DNA of 64,000 bases from Sphingobium cyanobacteriorum (lineage in GTDB: Bacteria > Pseudomonadota > Alphaproteobacteria > Sphingomonadales > Sphingomonadaceae). The notes beneath the pieces are model-generated. The model worked only from the letters and a program-made list of their open reading frames with translations. It did no database searches and had not been told where the DNA came from. Below are positions 36,136 to 46,714 of this stretch, one piece after another (positions within the stretch are counted from its first letter, which is position 1; each line of letters begins with the position of its first letter). Made by a program: the position numbers and the translations under genes. The DNA lies in assembly GCF_030580935.1 (NCBI RefSeq), contig NZ_JAUQOM010000002.1:674324-738323 (forward strand), in the 5' to 3' direction.

Positions 36136-37620
36136 ATGGTCGAACTGCTGAAAATCAATCCCGCTGAAAGCAGCGGCACCGAATTGCCCCGCAATGTCGA
36201 AGCGGAGGCCGCGCTGCTGGGCGCGATCATGATCGACAACCGCATCGCCGAGGATGTGCAACTCAGGCTGAAGGCCGAACATTTTTTCGAACCGCTCCAC
36301 GGCCGCATCTATGACGCGATCATGCGCCTGCTCGACCGGGACATGGTTGCCAATCCGGTGACGTTGAAACCGATGCTGGAGCAGGACCCGGCGCTGCGGG
36401 AACTGGGCGGCGCGGCCTATCTGGCGCAACTGACGGGCAGTGGCGCCGCGCTGATCGGCGCGCGCGACTTCGCGACCCAGATCTACGACCTTGCCCTGCT
36501 GCGGCAGCTTGTCAGTGTCGGCCGGGAACTGGTTGAAAATGCGCTGGACACCAGTGAGGATGTCAACCCGCGCGAGCAGATCGAGGCGGCCGAAGTCGCG
36601 CTCTACAAAGTGTCGGAGGGGGAGGGCGAGAGCGGCTCGGTCAAGAGCTTCCTCAGCGCGTCGACCGCCGCGGTGCAGATTGCCGAACGGGCGCTCAACA
36701 GCGGCGGCCATGTGTCGGGCATCACCACCGGCATCAACAGCCTCAATGCCAAGATCGGTGGCCTGCACAATTCGGACCTCATGATCCTGGCCGGCCGTCC
36801 CGGCATGGGCAAGACATCGCTGGCGACCAACATCGCCTATAATGCCGCGTCGCGCTGGCTGCGGGACAATGCCGACGGCATCGCGCCGGACAAGAATATG
36901 GGCGCCAAGACCGCTTTCTTCAGCCTGGAAATGTCGGCGGATCAGCTCGCGACCCGTGTGCTGGCCGAACAGTCCGGCATTTCGGGCGAGGCGCTGCGCA
37001 TGGGCAAGATCAGCCGGGCGGATTTCCAGAATCTGTCCCGCGCCGCCCGCGACCTGCAGGAATTGCCACTGTTCATCGACGATACGCCCGGCCTGACCAT
37101 CGCTGCGCTGCGCACCCGCGCGCGCCGGTTGAAGCGGCGGCACGATATCGGCTTCATCGTCGTCGACTATCTCCAACTGCTTCAGGGCACCGGACGCGGC
37201 AATGAGAATCGCGTGAACGAGATTTCGGAAATCTCGCGGGGCCTGAAAACCCTGGCAAAGGAATTGCACGTCCCGGTGCTGGCCCTGTCGCAGCTCAGCC
37301 GTGCCGTGGAACAGCGTGAGGACAAGCGGCCGCAACTGTCCGACCTGCGCGAATCCGGCTCGATCGAGCAGGACGCGGACATGGTCTGGTTCGTGTTCCG
37401 CGAGGATTATTACGAAGCCGCCAAGGAGCCAAAGGTCGAGGACGAGGCTGCCTATGCAACATGGCGCGAGAATATGGACCGCATCTATGGCAAGGCGGAA
37501 GTGATCGTCGCGAAACAGCGTCACGGCTCCACCGGCCGCATCCGCCTGAAGTTCGATGCCAAGATCACCCGCTTCTCCGACCTTGCCGATGATGGCTATG
37601 AGGATCTGAGCTACGAGTGA
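36136..37620 (+). CDS. dnaB: Replicative DNA helicase DnaB
   Basis: A 494-aa hexameric 5'-3' helicase that unwinds DNA at the fork. The N-terminal domain starts [18 protein letters not shown], and the RecA-like domain has the Walker A loop [44 protein letters not shown] and [16 protein letters not shown]. The ATG at 36136 gives the normal length; the frame upstream is antisense to the UPF0262 gene. Confidence 0.97.
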   Translation: MVELLKINPAESSGTELPRNVEAEAALLGAIMIDNRIAEDVQLRLKAEHFFEPLHGRIYDAIMRLLDRDMVANPVTLKPMLEQDPALRELGGAAYLAQLTGSGAALIGARDFATQIYDLALLRQLVSVGRELVENALDTSEDVNPREQIEAAEVALYKVSEGEGESGSVKSFLSASTAAVQIAERALNSGGHVSGITTGINSLNAKIGGLHNSDLMILAGRPGMGKTSLATNIAYNAASRWLRDNADGIAPDKNMGAKTAFFSLEMSADQLATRVLAEQSGISGEALRMGKISRADFQNLSRAARDLQELPLFIDDTPGLTIAALRTRARRLKRRHDIGFIVVDYLQLLQGTGRGNENRVNEISEISRGLKTLAKELHVPVLALSQLSRAVEQREDKRPQLSDLRESGSIEQDADMVWFVFREDYYEAAKEPKVEDEAAYATWRENMDRIYGKAEVIVAKQRHGSTGRIRLKFDAKITRFSDLADDGYEDLSYE

Positions 37621-37642
37621 GCGGATCGGGGGCGCGCGCATT

Positions 37643-38584
37643 ATGGTCGATCTCGCTGCGTTGATCGCTGACATCGCCGTTGCCATGGCGGCGCAGGAGG
37701 AACGCGGCCAGGTCGCCAGCTATATCCCCGAACTGGCCAAGATCGACCCGGCGCATTTCGGCATCGCCATCGCTACGGCCGATGGCCGCCTGCTGGCGGG
37801 TGGTGACGCTGATACCGCCTTTTCGATCCAGTCCATTTCCAAGGTGTTCGCGCTCACCCTGGCGCTCGGCAAGGTCGGGGACCAGCTTTGGGATCGGGTC
37901 GGGCGGGAACCGTCGGGCAATGCCTTCAATTCCATCGTCCAGTTGGAGCAGGAACATGGCATCCCCCGCAATCCTTTCATCAACGCTGGTGCGATCGTCG
38001 TGTCCGACGTCAATCTGGGCGGCCATCAGCCCCGTGTCGCCATCGGGGAGATGTTGCGCTTCGTCCGTTATCTGACCGGGGACGACAGCATCGCGATCAA
38101 TGAGGATGTCGCCGCTTCCGAAACCGGCACCGGCTTCCGCAACATGGCGCTCGCCAATTATATGCGCGCCTTCGGCAATCTCCGTCACCCGGTCGATCTG
38201 GTGCTGGGCACCTATTTCCATCAATGCGCGATCGAGATGAGCTGTCGCCAACTGGCGCTGGCCGGTCGCTACCTGATGCTCGATGGCCGGCATCCCGATG
38301 GCGGCAGGGTGGTGTCGCCCGGCCGGGCGCGGCGCATCAATGCGCTGATGCTGACCTGCGGCCATTATGATGCTTCGGGCGATTTCGCCTTTCGTGTTGG
38401 TATCCCTGGTAAATCCGGGGTCGGGGGCGGTATCCTGGCCATCGTGCCTGGCCGGGCGTCGATCGCGGTCTGGTCGCCTGGTCTCAACGACAATGGCAAC
38501 AGCCAGCTTGGAACGCAGGCACTGGAATTGCTGGCGCGCCGCACGGGCTGGTCGGTATTCAGCCCGCCCGAAGAGGGCGATTAA
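37643..38584 (+). CDS. glsA: Glutaminase (serine-type, GlsA)
   Basis: A 313-aa beta-lactamase-fold glutaminase that hydrolyses glutamine to glutamate and ammonia. The catalytic Ser-x-x-Lys is in [12 protein letters not shown] (near residue 60). PFINAGAIV, the [11 protein letters not shown] segment and GKSGVGGGI are family hallmarks. Its 3' end overlaps the convergent antiporter gene by 4 nt. Confidence 0.95.
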   Translation: MVDLAALIADIAVAMAAQEERGQVASYIPELAKIDPAHFGIAIATADGRLLAGGDADTAFSIQSISKVFALTLALGKVGDQLWDRVGREPSGNAFNSIVQLEQEHGIPRNPFINAGAIVVSDVNLGGHQPRVAIGEMLRFVRYLTGDDSIAINEDVAASETGTGFRNMALANYMRAFGNLRHPVDLVLGTYFHQCAIEMSCRQLALAGRYLMLDGRHPDGGRVVSPGRARRINALMLTCGHYDASGDFAFRVGIPGKSGVGGGILAIVPGRASIAVWSPGLNDNGNSQLGTQALELLARRTGWSVFSPPEEGD

Positions 38585-40365
38585 CCGACCTCATCGGGAC
38601 GCAACCGGCGCAGCTTGGGGGTGCTTTCCATCTGCGCCGCTTCCTTGATCCCGACGCGCAGATCCTCGCGGGTCTGGTGGATCGACGCGATCACCGGCCC
38701 CATCGCGACACCCAGGTCGACCAGCGCTGTTTCCGCCAGTTGCAGCGAGCTTTCCAGCGTTTCGGGCACCGCGTCGCTCGCGCCAGCCCGGTAAAGCTGC
38801 GCGGCATGATCGGTATCGCGCGCGCGGGCGATGATCGGCAGGTCGGGCACCCAGCCTCGCACCCGCTTGGTCACGCGCACCGACAGGACCGGATCGTCCA
38901 TCGTCAGGATGAGGGCGCGCGCATGCCCCAGGCGTAGCCGGTCCAGCATCTCCGCCCGCGCCACATCGCCAAACAGGATCGGATAGCCCAGCCTTCGTGC
39001 CTCCGCGACGACATCGGGATCGGATTCGACAACGATGAAGCGCTGCTTGTGGGTCTTGAGCAGGTCGCACACCATGCGGCCCACCCGGCCAAAGCCGATG
39101 ACGACAGCCGCCGCTTCGGTCTGGTCCTCGTCAGCCTCGACCCGCTCCTCGCCCAGCGCCATTTCCAGCCGCCGGGAAATGTCATGGCCGATCCGCGCCA
39201 GCAGCGGTGTGATGGTCAGGCCGATGGCGGTCACGATCTGCCAGAAAGCGGCCGTCGAGGGCAGGATCAGTTGCGCCGCGGCGGCGGCCGACAGCACGAT
39301 CAGCGTGGTTTCCGACGGGCTGGACATCAGCACGCCCACCTCCATCGCCACGCCCTTGCGCACGCCCGACAGGTACAGCAGCGTCGATGTCACCAGCGTC
39401 TTGGCCAGCACCACGCCCATCACCGCGATCAGCAGGCTGGGCCAGTTGGCCAGGATGACCCGAATGTCCAGGCTCATGCCCACGGTGATCAGGAACACGC
39501 CCAGCGCCAGCCCCTTGAACGGCGCGGTCATCACCTCGACCTCGCCATGATAGTCGGTTTCGGCGATCAGCAGGCCCGCCAGCAGCGCGCCGACGATGGG
39601 GGAAAGGCCCGCGATCGATGTCGCCAGGCTGGAAACGATCACGACCAGCAGGCTTGCCGCCAGGAATACTTCGGGACTTTTGGTTCGTGCCGCCTGGCTG
39701 AAGATATGGGGCAGGACTATGCGCCCCAGCACCAGCATGACGGCGATGGTGATGCTGCCCCTGAACAATGTGCTGGCCAGTTCGCTCCATCCCCCGTCCG
39801 GGCTGGCGGTCAGGGACGGGGCCATGGCGCCCAGCATGAAGATGATCGGGACCAGCGCCAGGTCTTCGAACAACAGCATCGAAAAGGCCGACCGCCCGAC
39901 CGCGCTCTGCGTACCCACCATCGGCAGCACGACCGCGGTGGAGGAAAGGGCGAGGGCAAGGCCCAGCCCGATCGCTCCTGCCGTCGGCTGCCCCAGCAGA
40001 TACAGGCCCAGCGCGATCAGCAAGCCGCTGCCGATCAGTTCCGCCGCGCCGACACCGAACACCTGCGCGCGCATCGTCCATAATCGGCGGAAGCTCAGTT
40101 CCAGCCCGATCGAAAAAAGCAGCAATATGACGCCCAGTTCCGCAAAAGGTTCGATCGCCGCACGGTTGGAAATCGTCACATGGTAAAGCCAGGGATATTG
40201 ACCGACCAACGCCCCCAGGCCCGCCGGCCCGACCGCCAGGCCGACCAGGATGAAACCGATCACCGGACTGATGCGGAAGCGCGCGAAACCGGGGATCACC
40301 AATCCGGCTGCCCCCAATATGACAAGGGAGTCGCTGAAACTTTGAGGATTGATCGCGCCGGCCAT
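38581..40365 (-). CDS. CPA2-family cation:proton antiporter with TrkA-N domain (KefB/KefC-like)
   Basis: A 594-aa membrane protein. About 12 helices (residues ~10-390) include [19 protein letters not shown], the [11 protein letters not shown] motif and [21 protein letters not shown], typical of CPA2 exchangers. The cytosolic C-terminal TrkA-N Rossmann domain starts [12 protein letters not shown] (near residue 425). This is the layout of glutathione-gated K+/H+ antiporters, but a KefFG-type partner is not adjacent. Likely role: K+ or Na+ efflux and pH balance. Confidence 0.9.
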   Translation of the reverse strand: MAGAINPQSFSDSLVILGAAGLVIPGFARFRISPVIGFILVGLAVGPAGLGALVGQYPWLYHVTISNRAAIEPFAELGVILLLFSIGLELSFRRLWTMRAQVFGVGAAELIGSGLLIALGLYLLGQPTAGAIGLGLALALSSTAVVLPMVGTQSAVGRSAFSMLLFEDLALVPIIFMLGAMAPSLTASPDGGWSELASTLFRGSITIAVMLVLGRIVLPHIFSQAARTKSPEVFLAASLLVVIVSSLATSIAGLSPIVGALLAGLLIAETDYHGEVEVMTAPFKGLALGVFLITVGMSLDIRVILANWPSLLIAVMGVVLAKTLVTSTLLYLSGVRKGVAMEVGVLMSSPSETTLIVLSAAAAAQLILPSTAAFWQIVTAIGLTITPLLARIGHDISRRLEMALGEERVEADEDQTEAAAVVIGFGRVGRMVCDLLKTHKQRFIVVESDPDVVAEARRLGYPILFGDVARAEMLDRLRLGHARALILTMDDPVLSVRVTKRVRGWVPDLPIIARARDTDHAAQLYRAGASDAVPETLESSLQLAETALVDLGVAMGPVIASIHQTREDLRVGIKEAAQMESTPKLRRLRPDEVG

Positions 40366-40519
40366 GCCCCATCATTGCGGCTGGGCAACGTAATTGCCAG
40401 CCCTGTGCCGATAAAAAGCCGCCCCCCGCACAGGGCGCGGCCATTGCGCCATGCTCAGGACCGTTCGCGCAAGGCACTGTGGAATGGTGTGCGGAGCCAA
40501 GTGACGTTCATCATGCCGG

Positions 40520-41596
40520 TCACGCCGCCTTGCCGTGGGCCGGCACGCTGTCCGGGAACCAGCGCCGCCCGAACCAGAAGGCAAGGTTGACCAGCAGGAT
40601 CAGCACCGGCACTTCAACAAGCGGTCCAATCACGGCGGCAAAGGCCACCGGCGAAGCCAGCCCGAACGCGGCAATCGCCACGGCAATCGCCAGCTCGAAA
40701 TTATTGCCTGCGGCGGTGAACGCAATCGCCGTGGTGCGCGGATAGTCGCTGGAGATCAGCTTGCCCATGAAGAAGCTGATCGAGAACTGGACGACAAAGT
40801 AGATCGTCAGCGGCATGGCGATGCGCAAGGTGTCGCTTGGCAGCGTGACAATCTCGTTCCCTTTGAGGCTGAACATTGCGACGATGGTGAACAGCAGCGC
40901 GATCAGCGTTACCGGCCCGATCCTGGGCAGGAATATGCTTTCATACCATGCATTGCCCCTGGCAGCCGTCAGCCACTGGCGGGTGAGGAACCCGGCGAGG
41001 AAGGGGATACCCAGATATATCAGAACGGCCTGTGCGATGGTCCAGAAGCTGACATTGATCACGCGGCCTTCCAGGCCGAACAGGGGCGGCAGGAATGACA
41101 GGAAAAACCATGCATAGACGCTGAAAAACAGAATCTGGAAGATCGAATTGAACGCAACCAGCGCCGCGACATACTGGTTGTCACCCTGCGCCAGCCGATT
41201 CCACACGATGACCATGGCGATGCAGCGGGCAAGGCCGATCAGGATCAGGCCGGTCATATATTCCGGCTTGTCCGACAGGAACAGGATCGCCAGAGCAAAC
41301 ATCAGCACCGGCCCGATGATCCAGTTCTGGATCAGCGAAATCGCCAGCACGCGCTTATCCTCGAACACACGCGGCAGTTCTTCGTACCGGACGCGGGCGA
41401 GCGGCGGGTACATCATCAGGATCAGCCCGATGGCGATGGGGATATTGGTCGTACCCCATGACAGGCTATCGATCGCCTTGGGCAGACCTTCGAAGGTCAG
41501 GCCGAGGCCGATCCCCAGTACCATGGCCAGGACGATCCATAAGGTGAGATAGCGGTCGAGCAACGACAGGCGTTCGCGTCTGGACTGTGCGGTCAT
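40520..41596 (-). CDS. acr3: Arsenite efflux permease ACR3
   Basis: A 358-aa bile/arsenite/riboflavin-transporter superfamily permease with ten predicted helices, which exports As(III) and sometimes Sb(III). [18 protein letters not shown] carries the conserved cysteine of helix 4, and [17 protein letters not shown] is the conserved helix-9 segment. The start at 41596 lies 12 nt after arsC. Last gene of the ars operon. Confidence 0.95.
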   Translation of the reverse strand: MTAQSRRERLSLLDRYLTLWIVLAMVLGIGLGLTFEGLPKAIDSLSWGTTNIPIAIGLILMMYPPLARVRYEELPRVFEDKRVLAISLIQNWIIGPVLMFALAILFLSDKPEYMTGLILIGLARCIAMVIVWNRLAQGDNQYVAALVAFNSIFQILFFSVYAWFFLSFLPPLFGLEGRVINVSFWTIAQAVLIYLGIPFLAGFLTRQWLTAARGNAWYESIFLPRIGPVTLIALLFTIVAMFSLKGNEIVTLPSDTLRIAMPLTIYFVVQFSISFFMGKLISSDYPRTTAIAFTAAGNNFELAIAVAIAAFGLASPVAFAAVIGPLVEVPVLILLVNLAFWFGRRWFPDSVPAHGKAA

Positions 41597-41607
41597 ATTG
41601 TCCCTCC

Positions 41608-42039
41608 TCACCCTGCTACGCGGTTGCCGGAGGAGTCGACGACCTGCTCGCCATCTTCCTTGGCAAAGGCGCCGCGCTGTTGCGCCGGAATCAGATCGAG
41701 CACATGTTCCGACGGCCGGCACAGCTTCACCCCAAGCGGTGAGACGACCAGCGGGCGATTGATCAGGATGGGATGGTCCATCATCGCGTCGATGAGCTGG
41801 GTATCCGTCAGATCGGGATTGTTCAGCCCCAGTTCGGCGAAGGGCGTGCCCTTTTCGCGCAGCAGGGCGCGCGGCGAGATGCCCGCGCGTGCGATCAGCT
41901 TTTCCAGCAGCGCGCGCGATGGCGGGGTCTTCAAATATTCGACAATATGCGGCTCGATTCCCGCATTACGGATCATGGCCAGCGCATTGCGCGATGTGCC
42001 GCATGCGGGATTGTGATAGATGATTATGTCGACGGTCAT
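41608..42039 (-). CDS. arsC: Arsenate reductase (glutaredoxin-dependent)
   Basis: A 143-aa reductase that converts arsenate to arsenite with glutathione and glutaredoxin. The nucleophilic cysteine is in [10 protein letters not shown] (residues 9-18), with [12 protein letters not shown] and [18 protein letters not shown] downstream. Its ATG overlaps the stop of the small upstream ORF (ATGA). The arsenite made here is exported by the ACR3 gene that follows. Confidence 0.96.
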   Translation of the reverse strand: MTVDIIIYHNPACGTSRNALAMIRNAGIEPHIVEYLKTPPSRALLEKLIARAGISPRALLREKGTPFAELGLNNPDLTDTQLIDAMMDHPILINRPLVVSPLGVKLCRPSEHVLDLIPAQQRGAFAKEDGEQVVDSSGNRVAG

Positions 42040-42290
42040 GCGCGCGCTCCATTGTCGGCACTTTCGGCCTTGCCTGTTTCCTTGAGATTCTGCCGCATCG
42101 CCATTGCGTCGATGCTGGCGTTCGGCGCTGTCGGGAACAGCGTGACAGGCTCAGTCAGACAGTAGCGCAGGGCCTGAACCTCGCCCTTGGGCTGGCTGCC
42201 TGCGCTCCGTGGCTTGAAGCGGCCCGCACCGCGCTGGTTCATTCCTGTCTCGCCCAGGATCGAGCGGGCGCTGTCAATCCTGTCAGCCAT
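42036..42290 (-). CDS. Small hypothetical protein in the ars operon
   Basis: An 84-aa ORF lying exactly between arsR and arsC. GAGG overlapping the arsR stop serves as its RBS 7 nt before the ATG, and its stop overlaps the arsC start as ATGA; this tight linkage argues that it is translated. The sequence is hydrophilic and Arg/Ala/Ser-rich, with one cysteine (RYCLTEP), and no domain I recognise. It could be a remnant of a larger arsenic gene or a small accessory protein. Confidence 0.5.
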   Translation of the reverse strand: MADRIDSARSILGETGMNQRGAGRFKPRSAGSQPKGEVQALRYCLTEPVTLFPTAPNASIDAMAMRQNLKETGKAESADNGARA

Positions 42291-42297
42291 GGAAGCC

Positions 42298-42660
42298 TCA
42301 GGCGCCTTGGGACTGGGATGGACTGCAATGCAATGCAGCGATGAGGTCGCCGCACATTTCCGGTACGCCCTGGCAACAGTCCTGTATCAGGAACATCAGC
42401 AGGCGGCGCATGGCCGGATAGTCGGCACGATAATGGATCAGGCGACTTTCGCGTTCGGACTGGACGATGCCGGCACGTTCCAGGATGGCAAGGTGATGCG
42501 ACATGGTCGACGGCGGTACAGCCTGATGTTCGGCTATGGCGCCTGCGATCATGCCTTCGGGGCCAGCCTTGACCAGCATTCGAAACACCGAAAGCCGGGT
42601 TTCATGCGCCAGTGCGCCGAGCGCCTCGACTGCCCAGACTTGCATGGTGAGATCGTCCAT
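42298..42660 (-). CDS. arsR: ArsR-family arsenite-responsive repressor
   Basis: A 120-aa winged-helix repressor: ALAHETRLSVFRMLVKAG, recognition helix PPSTMSHHLAILERAGI, and the wing ESRLIHYRADY. Three C-terminal cysteines, Cys95, Cys96 and Cys103 (DCCQGVPEMC), form a probable As(III) site like that of the Acidithiobacillus-type ArsR rather than the CVCDLC site in the recognition helix. First gene of the operon arsR - ORF - arsC - acr3; an inverted repeat lies upstream. Confidence 0.93.
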   Translation of the reverse strand: MDDLTMQVWAVEALGALAHETRLSVFRMLVKAGPEGMIAGAIAEHQAVPPSTMSHHLAILERAGIVQSERESRLIHYRADYPAMRRLLMFLIQDCCQGVPEMCGDLIAALHCSPSQSQGA

Positions 42661-42713
42661 GAAAACCGCCTTTTCAGAATGATCGAAATATCCTTGGCGA
42701 CAGCCAAGTCAAT

Positions 42714-42736
42714 CCATATTTCGAAAATCATCGAAT
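42714..42736 (-). promoter_or_regulatory. Candidate ArsR operator
   Basis: About 60 nt upstream of arsR, an A/T-rich imperfect inverted repeat, ATTTCGA ... TCGAAT, stands out from the GC-rich surroundings and resembles ars operators. Assigned by position and symmetry only. Confidence 0.35.
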
Positions 42737-43346
42737 CGATTGGGTGGCGGCGATCTGTGTCAAAGCGCATGGACCGATGGCAGCAGATGCAGGGTTGCGC
42801 TTGCGCCGCCATGATCTGACCCATGTGGTCAAGCGGTCCGATCGGGCTATGGGGCCAATCAGCTAGGCATGGCGGGCGTTCTACGACACGGGACGACGTA
42901 GCACGCCGCGCCCCTTATGCCGAACCCCCTGCGATTTTCATCCCGAAGCAAGCCGATCATCCCGCCCGACGGGAACGCATCAAGCGCTTATGTGCTGGTC
43001 CTGCCGTTCGCGACTGCAATGACGCATATGCTGCAAAAACAGCCTTCTGGCCTATTTCCGCCGGTATCGGAATACCAGACCTCAGAGTTAGAATCGCAGT
43101 ATCGATCTGAAATTAAACCAGAAAATGGGGGATTTCTATCTTCCGAGTTAGCCATTGTAATCACCGGGTAATCACCAATTATAGTGCGACAATCGCTTCT
43201 CGGCATCGGCGGCGGTAGGTGCGGGTCACAATGAAGCAATAGCACAGCCCCCCGGTCGTGGAAGGCCCAAGTGGAGATGCCGGCTTATACCACGTTGCGT
43301 TGATGTGGACTCATCCGCGGTTTGCGAACCTAGAGCGCAGCCGTCA

Positions 43347-43364
43347 CCCCAGCGAAAGCTGGGG
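43347..43364. repeat. REP-like hairpin, CCCCAGC-GAAA-GCTGGGG
   Basis: A perfect 7-bp stem with a GAAA tetraloop, embedded in GTCACCCCAGCGAAAGCTGG. This is a frequent intergenic repeat type in sphingomonads and other alphaproteobacteria. It marks non-coding sequence rather than the ORF predicted across it. Confidence 0.6.
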
Positions 43365-43952
43365 TCTCCTTGGGGCTGGGAGAGAACGGAAAAGCGCAGC
43401 TGCAGGAGATGCCAGCTTGCACTGGCACGACGCCGGGGGATGGGTCGCCCTCCATGCAGCTTGTATTAAGCCCAAGCGTCGCTTATCAATGATCCGGCGG
43501 GACACTCGCCTCTGCTACATTTTCTTCCTTCTTTTCGACAGGCGGCGCGACAAGGTTCCGCTTTAGCACATCACCCAGCTTGAACGCGCCGGCATTGCCG
43601 CTCAGACCATAACGGCAACGGCGAGGCGAAATGGTTTGCGCAAGCCGCCCATTTCTACGAAAGTCTCAAGGGTGCGAACGATTTTTGCCTGATCAGAATG
43701 AAGATGCTCCTCACCTATCTGACGGACCTCATGGACCTCCTTCAGCCGGGCCGCATTGACCGCTCCCATGTCGCAATGGCTGAGCTTTACCGCACGTCCT
43801 TCGACAGCTTTACGGGCGGGCGGGCCTGGAGGTCCAATCCGCCGCCCCATTATGCACTGCCGGTCCACAGCACCGCAGTCGCATTGTCGGCGCTATTGCG
43901 GCACCACGCTGTAGGGTCGTAATCGCTAGAAGCACCCTCCCGGATTCCAGCT

Positions 43953-44735
43953 TCAACCGCCGAGCCAAATTTCTTCGCGATGCCATTTAAGGCGGATACG
44001 GTGTTCTGCCGAAAGAGGCAGTGGCGGTACCGCATCAATCTTAAGTTCGGCTAACGCTGCAGCACTCAACATTGGGGACGCGATCGCCCGGCCGTGATCG
44101 TCGAAGCTCAGAAGGCCGGCGTCGAACGCCGCATCCCAAAGACTTGAGAGCAGAAGCCCGTTATATAAATTCAGCCGCTCTGCGTCGCTCTCGCAGCGGG
44201 CCCAAGGAATAATGTGCGAAGCCCGCAAAAGGTCGGGCTCGGTGATACCGGTCAGCGGACATTGGCTATTCCAATATGTCAGTAGTGCGTTGCGGAATTT
44301 GTCCTGGCCGATACGGAACTTCTGAATCCGATCGTACTCGGTGTCACCTAGATACGCGCATTCGGCGAGATACTCCTCAAAGGGATGGGTAGGAAGGCTC
44401 ATCGACAGGCGATAAACATCGCTTACCGCGGCGAATAGGGCGTCCCTGCCAGGAAATACAAATGCGGCCGAATGTCCGTTGGCACAAGGTGCGGCCGGTT
44501 CGGCATTTAGCTCCCGGGCCGCTCCGGGATGCGTGATGGAGAGAAAGAGCGGGCCATCGAGACCCGCAACGGTCGCCGCTACTGCGATCTCGCCGGGCGC
44601 CGATGCTGATCGAAAGAAAAGCCAACCCGCCGCCTGCTCTGGTCCGATCCGATATCCGTGTTCGTTCGCAGCATCTCGCAACTCAGAGAGCAGCGCGAAT
44701 GGGTAATTCGTTAGGCGGATTTCTGTCCCTGTCAC
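43953..44735 (-). CDS. HNH endonuclease (HNH_2 type), last gene of the defence operon
   Basis: A 260-aa protein. The C-terminal half has the HNH nuclease pattern: CPLTGI, then RASHIIPWARC (catalytic His), LNLYNGLLLS (Asn) and DAAFDAGLLSFDDHG (third position). The N-terminal ~140 residues form an unassigned alpha/beta domain, perhaps for DNA or partner recognition. The start codon is GTG at 44735, overlapping the stop of the SMC-like gene as GTGA, so the nuclease is made together with that ATPase. It is the obvious candidate effector that cuts DNA. Whether the target is phage DNA, unmethylated DNA or other is inferred only. Confidence 0.82.
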   Translation of the reverse strand: MTGTEIRLTNYPFALLSELRDAANEHGYRIGPEQAAGWLFFRSASAPGEIAVAATVAGLDGPLFLSITHPGAARELNAEPAAPCANGHSAAFVFPGRDALFAAVSDVYRLSMSLPTHPFEEYLAECAYLGDTEYDRIQKFRIGQDKFRNALLTYWNSQCPLTGITEPDLLRASHIIPWARCESDAERLNLYNGLLLSSLWDAAFDAGLLSFDDHGRAIASPMLSAAALAELKIDAVPPLPLSAEHRIRLKWHREEIWLGG

Positions 44736-46714
44736 AAATTGATACCGAGCAAGCGCTGAGCTGGCGGATCACCATGCATCTTAAGTTGCAGGTATGGGGA
44801 CTCTCTATACTCCGCCGGAGGAGCGGTGGTCGTCGTGACGATATACTGAAACAGCGGTGTCCCGCCGACATGCTCCAACTCTTCGACAATGTCGAACAAT
44901 CTCCCGTAAATTGATAGGCCAAGGTCGGCTTCTCTCGGACTATCATGCAACAAAAACGCCGGAACCCGCGTCGCTCCTTCAATACTGAGACATATAGCGG
45001 AGAGGTCAAACGCGAGGATTTTTAGTGATTCAATCGCCGCCGTGCTTCGATCTCCGCCCATATCAACCGAAAGCTCCAGCCCCTTGCCGGAAAGCGTAAC
45101 GCGGCCTTGCACATCTTGACGGCCAATAAGGCGACGAATAATCGGATCAAATTTTTCGCTCATTCTGCCGAATACGCGAGCTTGTTTGTCGCGAAATGCC
45201 CCCAAACGCTCTCTTTCAGCTTCGAGTTTAACCCCCAGATCGCGGAGGTTCTTGATCGCATTGTCCTGCGTGTCAATAAGATCAGCTAGACGCTCGACAT
45301 CGTCCTGGACTCTTCGAGCCGTGTACCAAGTAGCCTCTCGCGTATCTCGCGCCTTCTCTATCGCGGCAACACGATTGGCTGCTTGATCCAACTGCTGCTT
45401 GGCGAGGGCGATTTGCGGAAGAATCCTCACGCTCTCTTGGCGTAAGCTCTCGAGGCGCTTACCCTGCTCCTCGAACTCAGTCTTTCGTTGTGTCCACCGC
45501 TGACGACATGCTTCGGCGTCGGGAATTTTGTGCGAGAGCTTGCATCCCTCAGCCAAAGCTCGGTCGACCGGCACTTCACAAATTGGGCAAATGGGGCTCT
45601 CCGCTTCGGCTTGCGAATAGGAAAGCCCGGGTAACTCCCCTTGAATCTCGCTCAGCACTCGCTGCTCGATCGGAATCGACGCTTCGATGCGGATGCGCTC
45701 GCCATCAAGACGCGCACACTCAAGTCGTGCAGATTCATGCTGGGCACGCGCCGCAACGAGCTCGCCGCCGCCAGCAGGAAGCTTCGACGCCGCCGCCAGG
45801 CGCTCCTCCGCCGACTTTCGCATGACATCGATCAGTAGCGGCATCTCAGGCAAGGATTGGGTCGCGAGATCGAGCGCAGCGACAAGGCGGTTTTGAGTGC
45901 GTTCGATTTCCCACCGTCGATGACCGATTTCCTGATCAAGGATTCTACGTCGCTCGCTGAGAGTATTCACTTCACCACGTGTCGTTTGTTCCTCTGGCGT
46001 GATCGCCATCAGGAAGGCACGGAGGGCCTCTAGCCTAGGTCCCTTCTCCTGACCGCTCGCGGGTATCGGTGAATCTGAATCCGAAGTTGGCGATCGCCAA
46101 TCCAGAACGTCGTCGAACCGACATTCCTGGTCCCGCGTCAGCCAAGCTAACGCGATTGGCCAAATCGGTCCGTCTGCCCGGGGACGGACCAGCCTAGCGA
46201 GTTCAGTGGTAAGGACACTATGATCGACGGCGTCGATAAAGGGCTCAAGTCCAGTCGATGTCCCCTCGCCGGCGGCCATCTCATCTAGATTGCCGTTCGC
46301 AACGGCCATGTGCCGACGGCGAATGCCGAGAGGTCGGACGATCGCCCAACATGTTCCGTCGAGCATAACTTCGGCGCCGACAATGCCGTTCAGGAATGCA
46401 GTGCCTATCCGATCTCGCTGTGCCTCCGTGGCGAAACGATCCTCACCGAGGCAATAGCGGATCAACCTGCAGAACAGCGTCTTACCACTGCCATGCCCGA
46501 TCGCGTTGGTCTGGTCTACCGCCGCATCATCATCGGCTCCGTCTGGGGACCAGACAATATTGAGGCCAGGGCGAAGGGCAACGTCTCGTACCTTTTCCCC
46601 GCCGGGCTCCTTCCAGATGACCAGACGCCGGACCCAAAGCCGCGGCCCCTCCGACCCTGCGGCTGGTGTTATCTCGAGGGGCTGTGGCTCCAACAGATCA
46701 GGCTGCTGCGGCAT
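44732..46714 (-). CDS. SMC/Rad50-like coiled-coil ATPase with zinc-hook-like motif
   Basis: A 660-aa protein. Residues ~25-200 are an ABC/SMC head with a Walker A loop, AIGHGSGKTLF (about 71-81), preceded by an unusually long Asp-rich loop. Residues ~245-520 are two coiled-coil arms separated by ICPICE plus a third Cys (Cys376, Cys379, Cys391), resembling a Rad50 zinc hook. The C-terminal lobe has SGKGLELSVDMGG and a Walker B-like FLLHDSPREADLG (about 587-600). It is similar in plan to DUF3732/DUF2326-type ATPases. Its start overlaps the methyltransferase gene by 17 nt, and its stop overlaps the HNH start. Probably a DNA-sensing or DNA-clamping ATPase working with the HNH nuclease. Confidence 0.82.
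   Translation of the reverse strand: MPQQPDLLEPQPLEITPAAGSEGPRLWVRRLVIWKEPGGEKVRDVALRPGLNIVWSPDGADDDAAVDQTNAIGHGSGKTLFCRLIRYCLGEDRFATEAQRDRIGTAFLNGIVGAEVMLDGTCWAIVRPLGIRRRHMAVANGNLDEMAAGEGTSTGLEPFIDAVDHSVLTTELARLVRPRADGPIWPIALAWLTRDQECRFDDVLDWRSPTSDSDSPIPASGQEKGPRLEALRAFLMAITPEEQTTRGEVNTLSERRRILDQEIGHRRWEIERTQNRLVAALDLATQSLPEMPLLIDVMRKSAEERLAAASKLPAGGGELVAARAQHESARLECARLDGERIRIEASIPIEQRVLSEIQGELPGLSYSQAEAESPICPICEVPVDRALAEGCKLSHKIPDAEACRQRWTQRKTEFEEQGKRLESLRQESVRILPQIALAKQQLDQAANRVAAIEKARDTREATWYTARRVQDDVERLADLIDTQDNAIKNLRDLGVKLEAERERLGAFRDKQARVFGRMSEKFDPIIRRLIGRQDVQGRVTLSGKGLELSVDMGGDRSTAAIESLKILAFDLSAICLSIEGATRVPAFLLHDSPREADLGLSIYGRLFDIVEELEHVGGTPLFQYIVTTTTAPPAEYRESPYLQLKMHGDPPAQRLLGINL

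Larger units (their letters stand above)
42661..43952. other. Gene-poor junction between the ars operon and the defence operon
   Basis: About 1.3 kb with no confident gene. Several short ORFs occur on both strands, but none has an RBS plus recognisable protein. A coding-like stretch on the plus strand (about 43584-43922) contains RMKMLLTYLTDLMDLLQPG but has no good start and could be a decayed gene. A hairpin repeat lies at 43347-43364. The base composition is more mixed than in the core genes to the left, so this may be the island boundary. No tRNA or integrase was seen. Confidence 0.5.

Noticed and set aside
43258..43566. 102-aa ORF containing RHPSESWGL
   Set aside because: That peptide is a known translation artefact of the GTCACCCCAGCGAAAGCTGGGG intergenic repeat.
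43602..43868. 88-aa minus-strand ORF
   Set aside because: No RBS or recognisable family; the opposite strand looks more coding-like but is itself incomplete.
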